A stretch of DNA of 64,000 nt from Palleronia sp. THAF1. GTDB lineage: Bacteria > Pseudomonadota > Alphaproteobacteria > Rhodobacterales > Rhodobacteraceae. Shown one piece after another: positions 34,595-43,134 of the stretch. Location of the stretch: assembly GCF_009363795.1 (NCBI RefSeq), contig NZ_CP045420.1, positions 167,001 to 231,000 of the forward strand. The letters run 5' to 3'. Below the pieces are notes generated by a model. The model was not told the origin of the DNA. It worked only from the letters and a program-made list of their open reading frames with translations, and made no database searches. Made by a program: the position numbers and the translations under genes. Each line of letters begins with the position of its first letter. The first letter of the stretch is position 1.

Positions 34595-35264
34595 TCTAAC
34601 CGTACGGCAGGGCGACTTCGCGCTGCGCGCAGACTGGTCCGTGCCGAAGGGCGTACAGGTTGCCGTCATGGGGCCGTCGGGGGCCGGAAAGTCGACGTTG
34701 GTGTCGGTAATTGGTGGGTTCTTCGACGCGGACGGCAGCATCATCTGGGATGGTGCGCGGATTGATGGGCTACCGCCGGGAAAACGGCCCGTAGCGACGC
34801 TGTTTCAAGACAACAACCTGTTCCCGCACCTTACGGCAGAGCAGAATGTGGCGCTGGGCGTGCGCCCCAGCGGACGGTTGTCAGACGCGGAACGGCGCGC
34901 GGTGAAGGAGATGCTGGCGACCGTCGGCTTGCCAGATTTGGGCGCGCGCAAACCGGGCGCATTGTCCGGTGGGCAACAGGGCCGAGTCGCCTTGGCGCGT
35001 GCGATGATGCAGGATCGTCCCATCCTGTTGCTGGATGAGCCATTCTCGGCGCTGGGTCCGGCGCTAAAATCCGAGATGATTGATCTGGTCACGCGGTTGG
35101 CGTCCGAAGGCGAGCGTACGGTGCTGATGGTGACGCACGATCCTGAGGACGCGCGACGTATGGACCAGACGGTGCTGGTGGCAGACGGAGCAGCTCACCC
35201 ACCGGCACCGACTGGGCTGCTGCTGGACGATCCGCCAGAGGCGTTGCGCGCCTACCTTGGCTGA
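34581..35264 (+). CDS. thiQ: Thiamine ABC transporter, ATP-binding protein
   Basis: 227 residues. Walker A GPSGAGKST (around 33-41), signature LSGGQQGRVALARA (around 127-140), Walker B ILLLDEPFSALGP, and the H-loop in VTHDPEDA. It energises thiamine import. It overlaps the thiP stop by 14 nt and is followed by an intrinsic terminator. Confidence 0.95.
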   Translation: MLTLDLTVRQGDFALRADWSVPKGVQVAVMGPSGAGKSTLVSVIGGFFDADGSIIWDGARIDGLPPGKRPVATLFQDNNLFPHLTAEQNVALGVRPSGRLSDAERRAVKEMLATVGLPDLGARKPGALSGGQQGRVALARAMMQDRPILLLDEPFSALGPALKSEMIDLVTRLASEGERTVLMVTHDPEDARRMDQTVLVADGAAHPPAPTGLLLDDPPEALRAYLG

Positions 35265-35270
35265 AATGAA

Positions 35271-35299
35271 AAGACCCGCGGGGGATGCCGCGGGTCTTT
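35271..35299. terminator. Bidirectional intrinsic terminator
   Basis: AAGACCCGCGG and its complement CCGCGGGTCTT flank a short GGGAT loop, with A-rich sequence before and T-rich sequence after. It serves thiBPQ on the plus strand and petABC on the minus strand. Confidence 0.88.
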
Positions 35300-35320
35300 G
35301 ATCTTTGTCGGTAGTTCGGA

Positions 35321-36133
35321 TCACTCGGCTGGGACGCCGTCCTTTACCTTGCGCTTATGCGGCGCCCAGATGCGCTTGTTCGTCAGGTACAACAGCACCG
35401 CCAAAACGGACAGCATCAGCACACCTGCAAAACCGGCGCGCTTGCGAGCGGCGAGCTTTGGCTCTGCGGTCCACATCAGGAAAGCAGCGACATCTTGTGC
35501 GACCTGTTCCGTGGTCGCTTCCGTGCCGTCTTCATAGGTAACATCGTCGCCATAAAGCTGTGGCGGCATTGCGATCCAACCACCGGGATAGGCCGTGTTT
35601 TCGTAAAGGATCGCGCCGGCTTGCTCCATCTGCTCGCCGGTGTAGCCTTCGAGCAGCGATGTGATGTACTCCGGGCCGCCCATACCGTTGACCAGCTGGC
35701 TGATGCCAAGACCATAGGGGCCGTGGAAACCAGCACGCGCTTTCGCCATCAGCGACAGGTCGGGCGCGTTCGACAGCGAGGACTGCGGGAAGTGGTCCGT
35801 CGGAACGGCGGTGCGAAAGTCACCTTCGCCGTCCAACAGAGCCTCGTCGAACACCTCGTACTGTGCGGCATAGGCGCGGACCTGATTTTCCGGCAGGCCG
35901 GGGCCGCTTTCATCTCCGAGTGTGCGATACGGCACGTATTGCAGGCCGTGGCAGGCGGAACAGATCTCGGTGAAGACCTGCAGGCCGCGCTGCAACTGGA
36001 ACTGGTCATAGGTGCCGAACGGACCTTCGAACGAGAAGTCGTAGTCGTAGACATGACCTTCGCTGCTGGCGGCCTGCGCCGCCCCGGACAAGCCGAGGGC
36101 GATCGCGATCGAGAGGGTAAGTTTCTGGATCAT
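35321..36133 (-). CDS. petC: Cytochrome c1 of the bc1 complex
   Basis: 270 residues from ATG 36133, signal peptide ending AAQAA. The c-type haem site is CSACHGL (around residue 59), the sixth ligand region is [11 protein letters not shown], and a C-terminal membrane anchor ([15 protein letters not shown]) is followed by a basic tail. It passes electrons from the Rieske protein to cytochrome c. The open frame runs up to 36448 but inside petB; the shorter start has GAGAGAGC before it. Last gene of petABC. Confidence 0.96.
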   Translation of the reverse strand: MIQKLTLSIAIALGLSGAAQAASSEGHVYDYDFSFEGPFGTYDQFQLQRGLQVFTEICSACHGLQYVPYRTLGDESGPGLPENQVRAYAAQYEVFDEALLDGEGDFRTAVPTDHFPQSSLSNAPDLSLMAKARAGFHGPYGLGISQLVNGMGGPEYITSLLEGYTGEQMEQAGAILYENTAYPGGWIAMPPQLYGDDVTYEDGTEATTEQVAQDVAAFLMWTAEPKLAARKRAGFAGVLMLSVLAVLLYLTNKRIWAPHKRKVKDGVPAE

Positions 36134-36144
36134 CTTGCTCTCTC

Positions 36145-37488
36145 TCATTCGGCGGGGTTGACGACGGTCGAAGTGCCGCCGGTGCTGGAGGAATAATGCG
36201 TCGCATAGTCCTCTTCGATGGTGGTGGGTTGCGGCAGCGGTTTTTCGAAGACGCCCAGCAGCGGCAGGATCACCAGGAAGTAGGCGAACCAGTAGGCCGA
36301 AGCGATCAGCGAGATCGTGGCATAGGGCTCTTCCGCGGGCATGGCGCCGACCCACATCAGGACGAAGAAGTCCACGAACAGCAGGGCGAACCACCACTTG
36401 AACATCGGGCGATAGCGACCCGAACGGACCGACGAGGTGTCGAGCCACGGGGCCAATGCCATCACCGCGATGGCACCGAACATCGCCAGGACACCGAAGA
36501 ACTTGGCGTCGACGATGCCGCCGGTCACGAAGCTGGCGATCTGGACGACCCAGACTTCAGCCGTGAAAGCGCGCAGGATCGCGTAGAACGGCAGGAAGTA
36601 CCATTCGGGCACGATGTGTGCAGGCGTCGCCAGCGGGTTCGCTTCGATGTAGTTGTCGGGGTGACCCAGGTAGTTGGGCATGAAGCCGACGATGGCGAAG
36701 AAGACGGCCAGGATCACGGCCAGCGCGAACAGGTCCTTGATCACGAAGTAGGGCCAGAAGGGCAGTGTGTCTTTCGCGGCGTCTTCCTTACTGGTGCGGC
36801 GCACCTCGACCCCGGTGGGGTTGTTGTTGCCGGTGGTGTGGAACGCCCAGATGTGGACGATCGTCAGACCCGCAAGGATCATCGGCATCAGGTAGTGCAG
36901 CGAGAAGAAGCGCGTCAGGGTGTATTCACCCACCGCCGGTCCGCCCAGAAGCCAAGTCTGAAGCGGCTCGCCGATGAAGGGGATCGCGCCGAACAGGCCG
37001 GTGATGACCGTGGCACCCCAGAAGGACATCTGACCCCAAGGCAGAACGTAGCCCATGAACGCGGTGCCCATCATCAGCAGGTACATAAGGATACCGATGA
37101 TCCACGTCACCTCACGCGGCTCTTTGTAAGAGCCGTAGTAAAGGCTGCGGAAGATGTGCAGGTAGACGGCCACGAAGAACAGCGATGCGCCGTTGGCGTG
37201 CATGTATCGCAGCATGAAGCCGCCGTTCACGTCGCGCATGATATGCTCGACAGAGGCGAAGGCCTGATCGGTCGAGGGAATGTAGTGCATCACCAGCACG
37301 ATGCCGGTGACGATCTGCAAGACCAGAGTGAAGGTCAGCACGATGCCCCAGATCCACATCCAGTTCAGGTTCTTGGGCGTGGGAATCATGATGGTGTCGT
37401 AGAGCAGGCCTACGATGGGCAGGCGCTTGTGCAGCCAGCGTTCGCCCTGGCTGTTCGGCTCGTAATGGTCGTGCGGGATTCCGGCCAT
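36145..37488 (-). CDS. petB: Cytochrome b of the bc1 complex
   Basis: 447 residues, eight membrane helices. The Qo site motif [14 protein letters not shown] is present, as are the four haem His residues in helices B and D (for example [12 protein letters not shown] and [14 protein letters not shown]). A CD-loop motif [16 protein letters not shown] is seen. It carries the low- and high-potential b haems. It lies 12 nt after petA and 11 nt before petC. Confidence 0.97.
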   Translation of the reverse strand: MAGIPHDHYEPNSQGERWLHKRLPIVGLLYDTIMIPTPKNLNWMWIWGIVLTFTLVLQIVTGIVLVMHYIPSTDQAFASVEHIMRDVNGGFMLRYMHANGASLFFVAVYLHIFRSLYYGSYKEPREVTWIIGILMYLLMMGTAFMGYVLPWGQMSFWGATVITGLFGAIPFIGEPLQTWLLGGPAVGEYTLTRFFSLHYLMPMILAGLTIVHIWAFHTTGNNNPTGVEVRRTSKEDAAKDTLPFWPYFVIKDLFALAVILAVFFAIVGFMPNYLGHPDNYIEANPLATPAHIVPEWYFLPFYAILRAFTAEVWVVQIASFVTGGIVDAKFFGVLAMFGAIAVMALAPWLDTSSVRSGRYRPMFKWWFALLFVDFFVLMWVGAMPAEEPYATISLIASAYWFAYFLVILPLLGVFEKPLPQPTTIEEDYATHYSSSTGGTSTVVNPAE

Positions 37489-37500
37489 GTCAGTCTCTCC

Positions 37501-38064
37501 TTATCCCAGAACGATTTCGGTTTCGCCGTCGAACGCTGCCACCGGGACGGGCAGGTTCGTCGGTGCGGGCCCGCGACGAATGCGGCCTGCGGTGTCGTAG
37601 TGGCTACCGTGACAGGGGCAGAACCAGCCGTTGAAGTCGCCCGCGCCGTCACCCAAGGGCACACAGCCGAGGTGCGTGCAGACGCCCATCATGACCAGCC
37701 ACTCCTCGCCTTCGCCCAGCGTACGGTTCACGTCCACGGCTTCGGCGGTGCCATCAAGGTTGGCATTGCGCGCAATGGGATCGGGAAGCTCGGACAGTTC
37801 GACGGCGTTTGCCTCGTCGATCTCTTCCTGCGTGCGGCGGCGGATGAAGACGGGCTTGCCCAGCCATTGGACGGTCAGCTGCGTTCCAGGCTCGATCCCG
37901 CTGACATCGACGCGGATCGAAGACAGCGCCTGCACGTTCGCAGCGGGGTTCATCTGGTTCACCAGCGGCCAGACGGCCGCACCGGTCACGACGGCGGCGG
38001 CACCGCCCGTCGCATAGAACAGAAAGTCGCGACGCTTTTCGTCGTGATCGTCGGCGTGGGACAC
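37501..38064 (-). CDS. petA: Rieske iron-sulfur subunit of the bc1 complex
   Basis: 187 residues. An N-terminal [17 protein letters not shown] is a twin-arginine signal and anchor. The 2Fe-2S ligands are CTHLGC (around residue 128) and CPCHGSHYD (around 148). It accepts electrons from ubiquinol. It is the first gene of petABC, and the promoter should lie in the 190 bases upstream (38065-38253). Confidence 0.97.
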   Translation of the reverse strand: MSHADDHDEKRRDFLFYATGGAAAVVTGAAVWPLVNQMNPAANVQALSSIRVDVSGIEPGTQLTVQWLGKPVFIRRRTQEEIDEANAVELSELPDPIARNANLDGTAEAVDVNRTLGEGEEWLVMMGVCTHLGCVPLGDGAGDFNGWFCPCHGSHYDTAGRIRRGPAPTNLPVPVAAFDGETEIVLG

Positions 38065-38253
38065 GGGGCGTTCTCCTTACAGGGGGCGGTTCGCGCGTGA
38101 CCGAGTCGTGTCGGCATCGGCAAAGCCCATCTTGCGTCGACGCGTCTTAGCGCCATGGACCGCGGGGGTCCAGCGGACAAAACGGCGCGCTTCTAGTGCG
38201 TTTCAAGCCTGATGACAGGCATTGGTGACGATAAAGTAAAGACTGCTGGAGCG

Positions 38254-38850
38254 CTAGGTTGGCATCGTCGCAGCCATGGACGCGCGGCCCAGAAACGCCT
38301 TTTCCCAAGTGGCCAATCCGTCACGCCCCTGACGCCAGTCGCGCGCACCGTGGCGAAAGTCGAGGTAACCCAGAGCGCAGGCGATGCCGATCTGGCCGAT
38401 GTCGACGGGACCGGAGAGGTGACTAAGCCAGCGATCCTCTATCGCGTCGAGGGCGCGGGTGACTTTGCCCCACTGCGCTTCGACATATGCGGCGAACTGC
38501 TTGTCCTCGGGGCGAACGCGTGCCTCGTAGACCATGAGCACGGCGGCATCCATGATCCCGTCGGCGGTTGCTTCCAGCGTCAGCACCTCCCACTGGCGGG
38601 CGGTTGGGTAAAGTTGGGCTTGGGCGCGGTCGTTCAGGTAGCGGCAGATGACGCGGCTGTCATAAAGAGCGGGGCCGTCGTCCCGCGTCAGGCAGGGAAT
38701 CTTGCCCAGTGGGTTCTGGTTCGCGGCGTTGGGCGTCAGCGGCGTCTGGGCCGATTCCACCAAGGTCACATCGTCGGTCTGGCCGGTTTCATGCAGGACG
38801 ACCCGTACCTTACGGGCGAAGGGAGAGGCTGCGGCGTGATAGAGTTCCAT
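38254..38850 (-). CDS. Glutathione S-transferase family protein
   Basis: 198 residues. An N-terminal thioredoxin-like domain starts MELYHAAASPFARKVRVVLHE with the catalytic Ser in SPFARK, and has the cis-Pro segment GKIPCL; a helical C-terminal domain follows (LLNDRAQAQLYP type). It probably conjugates or reduces with glutathione; the substrate is unknown. It is separate from petABC. Confidence 0.9.
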   Translation of the reverse strand: MELYHAAASPFARKVRVVLHETGQTDDVTLVESAQTPLTPNAANQNPLGKIPCLTRDDGPALYDSRVICRYLNDRAQAQLYPTARQWEVLTLEATADGIMDAAVLMVYEARVRPEDKQFAAYVEAQWGKVTRALDAIEDRWLSHLSGPVDIGQIGIACALGYLDFRHGARDWRQGRDGLATWEKAFLGRASMAATMPT

Positions 38851-38971
38851 GGAAAGCCTCTGGCTTGGGACGCGTTAGCTTAGCGTAGACTTATGAATGC
38901 AAGTGGGCCAGTGCCGTTCGCAGTGGTCAGGTCAGGCAAAATCAGAAGCGCTGAAGAACGGTTGCGGGGCG

Positions 38972-40228
38972 TCAGGCGACCAGTAGGCGCTCACCGTCCA
39001 CAGCGTTGACCGTTGCATCCACGATACATCCCTCGGGCTGATCTGTGGCGAACGTCACTTCTGCGAATTGCTCCGTGCGACCCATCCGGGGGCTTTCCAT
39101 CAGGATGCGATGCCGGCGCCCGACCTGTTTCGCCAGGTGCTTCGACACCGCCGCACTACCCAACGCACGTAATTGCGCGGCACGATCCCGCACCAGAGCG
39201 CCGTCAAGCTGAGGCATCCGGGCGGCGGGCGTTCCGGGGCGGGCGGAGTAGGGGAAGACGTGCAGCCATGTCAGGTCACACTCCTCCACCAGTCGCAGAG
39301 AGTCGCTGAAATGGTCTTCGGTCTCGGTCGGGAAGCCTGCGATGATGTCAGCGCCGAAGGTCATCTCCGGTCGCAGGCGGCGGGCATCCTGACAGAATCG
39401 GATCGCATCGTCGCGCAGGTGCCGCCGTTTCATGCGCTTCAGGATCAGGTCCGATCCGTGCTGAAGCGACAGGTGCAGGTGGGGCATCAGCCGCTCTTCC
39501 TCGGCGATGGCGCGCATCAGGTTGTCGTCGACCTCTATCGAATCGATCGAACTGATCCGCAGGCGCGGCAGGTCGGGCACCAGCTTGAGGATGCGCATCA
39601 CCAGATCGCCCAGACGCGGCGTGCCAGGCAGATCCGCGCCCCAGCTTGTCAGGTCCACGCCAGTAAGCACGATCTCGGCGTAGCCGCGTCCCACCAGCCG
39701 CCGAATCTGTTCAATCACGACGCCTGCAGGGACCGACCGAGAATTGCCGCGACCGTAGGGGATAATGCAGAAGGTGCAGCGGTGATCGCAGCCATTCTGG
39801 ACTTGGACATAAGCACGAGAGCGCGTGCCGAAACCGTCGATCAGATGGCCTGCGGTTTCGGTAACGGACATGATGTCGTCGACCTGAACGCGCTCTGTCT
39901 CTCCCGTGAAGTCGGGGGCCATCTGCACCCATGTGGCGGGCTGCATCTTTTCGGTGTTGCCGATGACGCGCGTGACCTCAGGCATGGCGGCGAAGGTCTC
40001 GGGTTCCGTCTGGGCGGCGCAGCCCGTCACGATCACCGGCGCGCCGGGGTTTTCGCGCGCAAGGCGGCGGATGTCCTTGCGGGCCTTGCGCACAGCTTCA
40101 GCCGTCACGGCACAGGTGTTGACGACGACGGCGTTCTCCAGCCCGGCCTGCGCGGCGAGGTCCTTCATCGCCTCGGTCTCGTACATGTTCAGGCGGCAGC
40201 CATGGTTCGAAAAGACGGGGGCGCTCAT
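38972..40228 (-). CDS. mtaB: tRNA (N6-threonylcarbamoyladenosine(37)-C2)-methylthiotransferase
   Basis: 418 residues. An N-terminal UPF0004 domain with Cys in [15 protein letters not shown] and VTGCAAQ holds an auxiliary 4Fe-4S cluster. The radical SAM motif [15 protein letters not shown] is around residue 145, and a TRAM-like end follows. It methylthiolates t6A37 in tRNA. The HGCR and length fit MtaB rather than MiaB or RimO. It overlaps dapF by 4 nt. Confidence 0.93.
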   Translation of the reverse strand: MSAPVFSNHGCRLNMYETEAMKDLAAQAGLENAVVVNTCAVTAEAVRKARKDIRRLARENPGAPVIVTGCAAQTEPETFAAMPEVTRVIGNTEKMQPATWVQMAPDFTGETERVQVDDIMSVTETAGHLIDGFGTRSRAYVQVQNGCDHRCTFCIIPYGRGNSRSVPAGVVIEQIRRLVGRGYAEIVLTGVDLTSWGADLPGTPRLGDLVMRILKLVPDLPRLRISSIDSIEVDDNLMRAIAEEERLMPHLHLSLQHGSDLILKRMKRRHLRDDAIRFCQDARRLRPEMTFGADIIAGFPTETEDHFSDSLRLVEECDLTWLHVFPYSARPGTPAARMPQLDGALVRDRAAQLRALGSAAVSKHLAKQVGRRHRILMESPRMGRTEQFAEVTFATDQPEGCIVDATVNAVDGERLLVA

Positions 40229-41052
40229 GTGTTGGCCTCCAACCAGTCGGGCGTCAGGACGCCGTCGAACACATGGGCGGTGGGGCCGGTCATCCAGACG
40301 CCGTCGTCGCGCCAGTCGATGACGATGGTGCCACCATCCAGTTCGATGGTGACGGCGCGGCTCGTCAGCCCACGACGATGCGCGGCCACAGCCGTCGCAC
40401 AGGAGGACGATCCCGACGCCAGCGTCACACCGGCGCCGCGCTCCCAGACGCGCATCCGCAGGTGGTCCGGGCCGATCAGATGCGCGACCTGCACGTTGGT
40501 GCGTTCGGGGAACAGCGGATTGTGCTCATGTGCGGGACCGAAGGTGGCAAGGTCCACGCCCTCGGCATTATCCACGAAGAACGTGCAATGCGGGTTGCCC
40601 ATGCCGGTAGCGACGGGATCGCCCGCGATGGGCAGGTGGTCCACATCCATTTCGCGTGCCAGCGGGATCGTGCGCCAGTCCAGAATCGGTGCGCCCATAT
40701 TTACGGTCGTCAGCCCGTCACTTGCGTCGCGCGCCTCTAGCAGACCCCGTTCCGTGCGCAGGTGAACCACGCCCGATGGGCCCATCAGATATCGCGCGAT
40801 GCAGCGCGTTGCATTGCCGCAGGCCGAGGACAATGAGCCGTCTGCGTTCCAGAAGGTCAGCGCCGCGTCCGCGTCCGCGTCGCTGTCGATCACGGCAAGT
40901 TGGTCGAAACCCACACCACGCTGCCGATTCCCGATGGCCCGCGCCAGGGCAGTCGTTACCGGCACGTCGCGCGCGCGACGGTCGATCACGACAAAATCGT
41001 TGCCCAGTCCATGCATCTTCATGAACGGCAGGTGGGGAAGGTCACTGGCCAT
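40225..41052 (-). CDS. dapF: Diaminopimelate epimerase
   Basis: 275 residues from ATG 41052 (the open frame reaches 41076). The two active-site Cys are in [10 protein letters not shown] and [11 protein letters not shown]. It interconverts LL- and meso-DAP for lysine and peptidoglycan synthesis. [12 protein letters not shown] is the family N-terminus. It is followed by mtaB with ATGA-type overlap. dapE and dapD are also in this window but in other transcription units. Confidence 0.95.
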   Translation of the reverse strand: MASDLPHLPFMKMHGLGNDFVVIDRRARDVPVTTALARAIGNRQRGVGFDQLAVIDSDADADAALTFWNADGSLSSACGNATRCIARYLMGPSGVVHLRTERGLLEARDASDGLTTVNMGAPILDWRTIPLAREMDVDHLPIAGDPVATGMGNPHCTFFVDNAEGVDLATFGPAHEHNPLFPERTNVQVAHLIGPDHLRMRVWERGAGVTLASGSSSCATAVAAHRRGLTSRAVTIELDGGTIVIDWRDDGVWMTGPTAHVFDGVLTPDWLEANT

Positions 41053-41143
41053 GTCGCTGGCATATAGAGATGGCACTGATCAGAGAAAAGCGTTGCGTTT
41101 CGGGTTGACGGGTTCGCGTGCCTTGGCTACGTCCGCCGCCAGT

Positions 41144-41219
41144 GAGCCGATAGCTCAGTTGGTAGAGCAACTGACTTTTAATCAGTAGGTCCAGGGTTCG
41201 AGCCCCTGTCGGCTCACCA
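41144..41219 (+). tRNA. tRNA-Lys (anticodon UUU)
   Basis: 76 nt. Acceptor GAGCCGA pairs with TCGGCTC, then A and an encoded CCA. D-arm TAGCTCAGTTGGTAGAGCA, anticodon loop CTTTTAA with TTT, T-arm with GTTCGAG. No integration signs around it. Confidence 0.97.
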
Positions 41220-41251
41220 CTTCACCCAAAGTCGCGCGGATGGCATCTTTG

Positions 41252-41515
41252 TCAGCCTTTGATCAGTCGCAGGCTAGGGGCTTGAATATCCTGCGGCTGT
41301 TCGCGGACGGCTTGCATCAAGCTTTCCATCTGGCGGGTCAGGTCTGCGTAGACTTGCGTTGCAGCGGCATCACCGCCGGTGGCCAGAAGCATCCCGGCAT
41401 GGTTCATCATATACGTCGACAGGTAGAGGATTGCGTCGGTTCGTTCGGCATCCGGCACGGCTATGATTTGATCCAGCAGCGTTTCGACCGTTTCGGAGAT
41501 CTCTTCGGAAATCAT
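41252..41515 (-). CDS. Small conserved-type hypothetical protein
   Basis: 87 residues, acidic and helical, no signal or membrane segment (MISEEISETVETLLDQIIAV...). It has even helical periodicity and a Met-rich centre (YLSTYMMNHAGMLLATGG). No family is recognised. It lies between tRNA-Lys and the EamA gene. Confidence 0.6.
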   Translation of the reverse strand: MISEEISETVETLLDQIIAVPDAERTDAILYLSTYMMNHAGMLLATGGDAAATQVYADLTRQMESLMQAVREQPQDIQAPSLRLIKG

Positions 41516-41583
41516 GCGACTCTCTTACTCTTACCCCGATTACAGTTGTTTAGCTTGGCAACGCATAAGTTGTTCAGCAAGAA

Positions 41584-42474
41584 TTATCTGTCTTTAATTG
41601 ATCTGGAAGCCGACGGTGCCTTCGATACCTGCACGGCCAGAATTCCTCCCATGATGACCGCGACCCCGACCAAATCCAGGCGAGACAGCGCCTCTTTCAG
41701 CACAATTGCAGCGATCGCGACGCCGAGAAATGGGTTGAGAAAATGAAACGTCGCCGCACGCACCGGGCCGATTCGCCGCACAAGCACGAACCAAACCAGC
41801 GTTGCCATCAGGCCGGGCACCAGCGTCGTGTAGGCGAATGCAACAATCAGGGGCGTGGTCAGATTGATGGCGGGCTCTTCCAGCACGCCGCCCGCGACGG
41901 CTAGGATCGCCGAGCCGACCAGCATCTGAAGGCCCACAACCATCAAGACGTTCCCACCCGATGATGCGCCGCGCACCGATAGCGTGGCGACGGTCAGGGC
42001 CAGCACGCCGCCGACTCATAATGACAGACCGACGATATCGACCCCGCCGGACAGCCGACTGCCCATGATGATCGACACGCCTGCCAGCCCGGCGAACAGG
42101 CCCGCGATCCCCAAAGGCCGCAGTCGTTCGCCCAAGGCCACCCAGCCGAACAGGGCCACAAGAAGCGGCATGGTGGATGCGACGATGGAGGCCAGCCCCG
42201 CATCGATAGAGCGCATCGCGACGAAGTTGAGGCCCAGATACAGCGCGTTCTGGCACAGGCCGAACACGAAGGTCGCCCGCCACTGCGCGCGTGTCAGGCG
42301 CCATGTCTGCCCCATGGCACGCGCGATGGCGACGCCGATCAGGCCGGAGATGGCGAAGCGCAGGGACAAGGACAGCAGGGGCGGGGCGTCGGCCACGATG
42401 AACTTGGCCGAGGTGAACGCAGACGACCACATGACCGCGAAGGCAAGGCCCAAGGCAAGGGCGCGCAGGTCCAT
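41584..42474 (-). pseudogene. EamA/DMT-family transporter split by in-frame TGA
   Basis: Two EamA repeats with ten membrane helices in all would be encoded by one 296-codon frame, the usual size. A TGA at 42018-42016 (codon 153) stops it between the repeats: ...VDIVGLSL-stop-VGGVLALTVATL. Both sides are otherwise intact. One base change such as TGC or GGA to TGA would explain it. The first half alone (five helices) is unlikely to work, though some small DMT proteins do dimerise. The start overlaps the pncA stop by 1 nt. Confidence 0.75.
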
Positions 42475-43076
42475 CAGGCGATGGTCGTCCCGGCGTCGCG
42501 CATCGCGGCCAATGCCGCGTCCTTCGATCCGTTCAGGTCGATGGCCGCTGAAAGGTCAGTGCGGACCGTGGTGTGGAAGCCCAGCTTGGTCGCGTCCAGC
42601 GCCGAAAAGTTGACGCAGAAGTCGAGCGCGAGGCCGACCAAGGTCAGACGCTCGATCCCGCGGGTGCGCAGGTAGCCTTCCAGTCCCGTGGGGGTGGTCT
42701 GATCATTCTCGAAGAAGGCAGAATAACTGTCGATGTCCGGGTTGTAGCCCTTGCGGATAATCAGGTCGCCATCCGTGCGCAATTCCGGCGCAAAGGCGGC
42801 ACCGTTGCTATTTTGGATACAATGATCGGGCCACAGGACCTGCGGGCCGTAGGGCATTTCCGTCATCTCCATCGGCGCCTTGCCGGGGTGGGAAGATGCG
42901 AAAGACGAATGTCCCGCAGGGTGCCAGTCCTGCGTCAAGATCACAGTGGCGAAGTCATCCATCAGCGCGTTGATCGGGTCGACCAGCGTATCGCCGCCGG
43001 GAACGGCCAAGGCCCCGCCCGGACAGAAATCATTCTGCATATCGATAACAAGAAGAGCGTGGCTGCGATCTGGCAT
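42474..43076 (-). CDS. pncA: Nicotinamidase
   Basis: 200 residues from ATG 43076. It hydrolyses nicotinamide to nicotinate in NAD salvage. The catalytic Asp is in DMQNDFCPGG, Lys in IIRKGYNP and Cys in GLALDFCVNFSA; metal ligands are in TQDWHPAGH. VLWPDHCIQNSNGA is typical of the family. It overlaps the EamA pseudogene start by 1 nt, and follows rnr with a short gap. Confidence 0.94.
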   Translation of the reverse strand: MPDRSHALLVIDMQNDFCPGGALAVPGGDTLVDPINALMDDFATVILTQDWHPAGHSSFASSHPGKAPMEMTEMPYGPQVLWPDHCIQNSNGAAFAPELRTDGDLIIRKGYNPDIDSYSAFFENDQTTPTGLEGYLRTRGIERLTLVGLALDFCVNFSALDATKLGFHTTVRTDLSAAIDLNGSKDAALAAMRDAGTTIA

Positions 43077-43134
43077 TTTGGTCTCCGTTTTCTGATGCGT
43101 CGCGCGGGCTGGGGCGAAGATCAACGAAAACCCG

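Noticed and set aside
36196-38100. 634-codon plus-strand frame over petB and petA
   Set aside because: Antisense to cytochrome b and Rieske; composition is that of a shadow frame.
41144-41219. tRNA-Lys as integration site
   Set aside because: No integrase or mobile genes are near, and flanking genes are ordinary chromosome.
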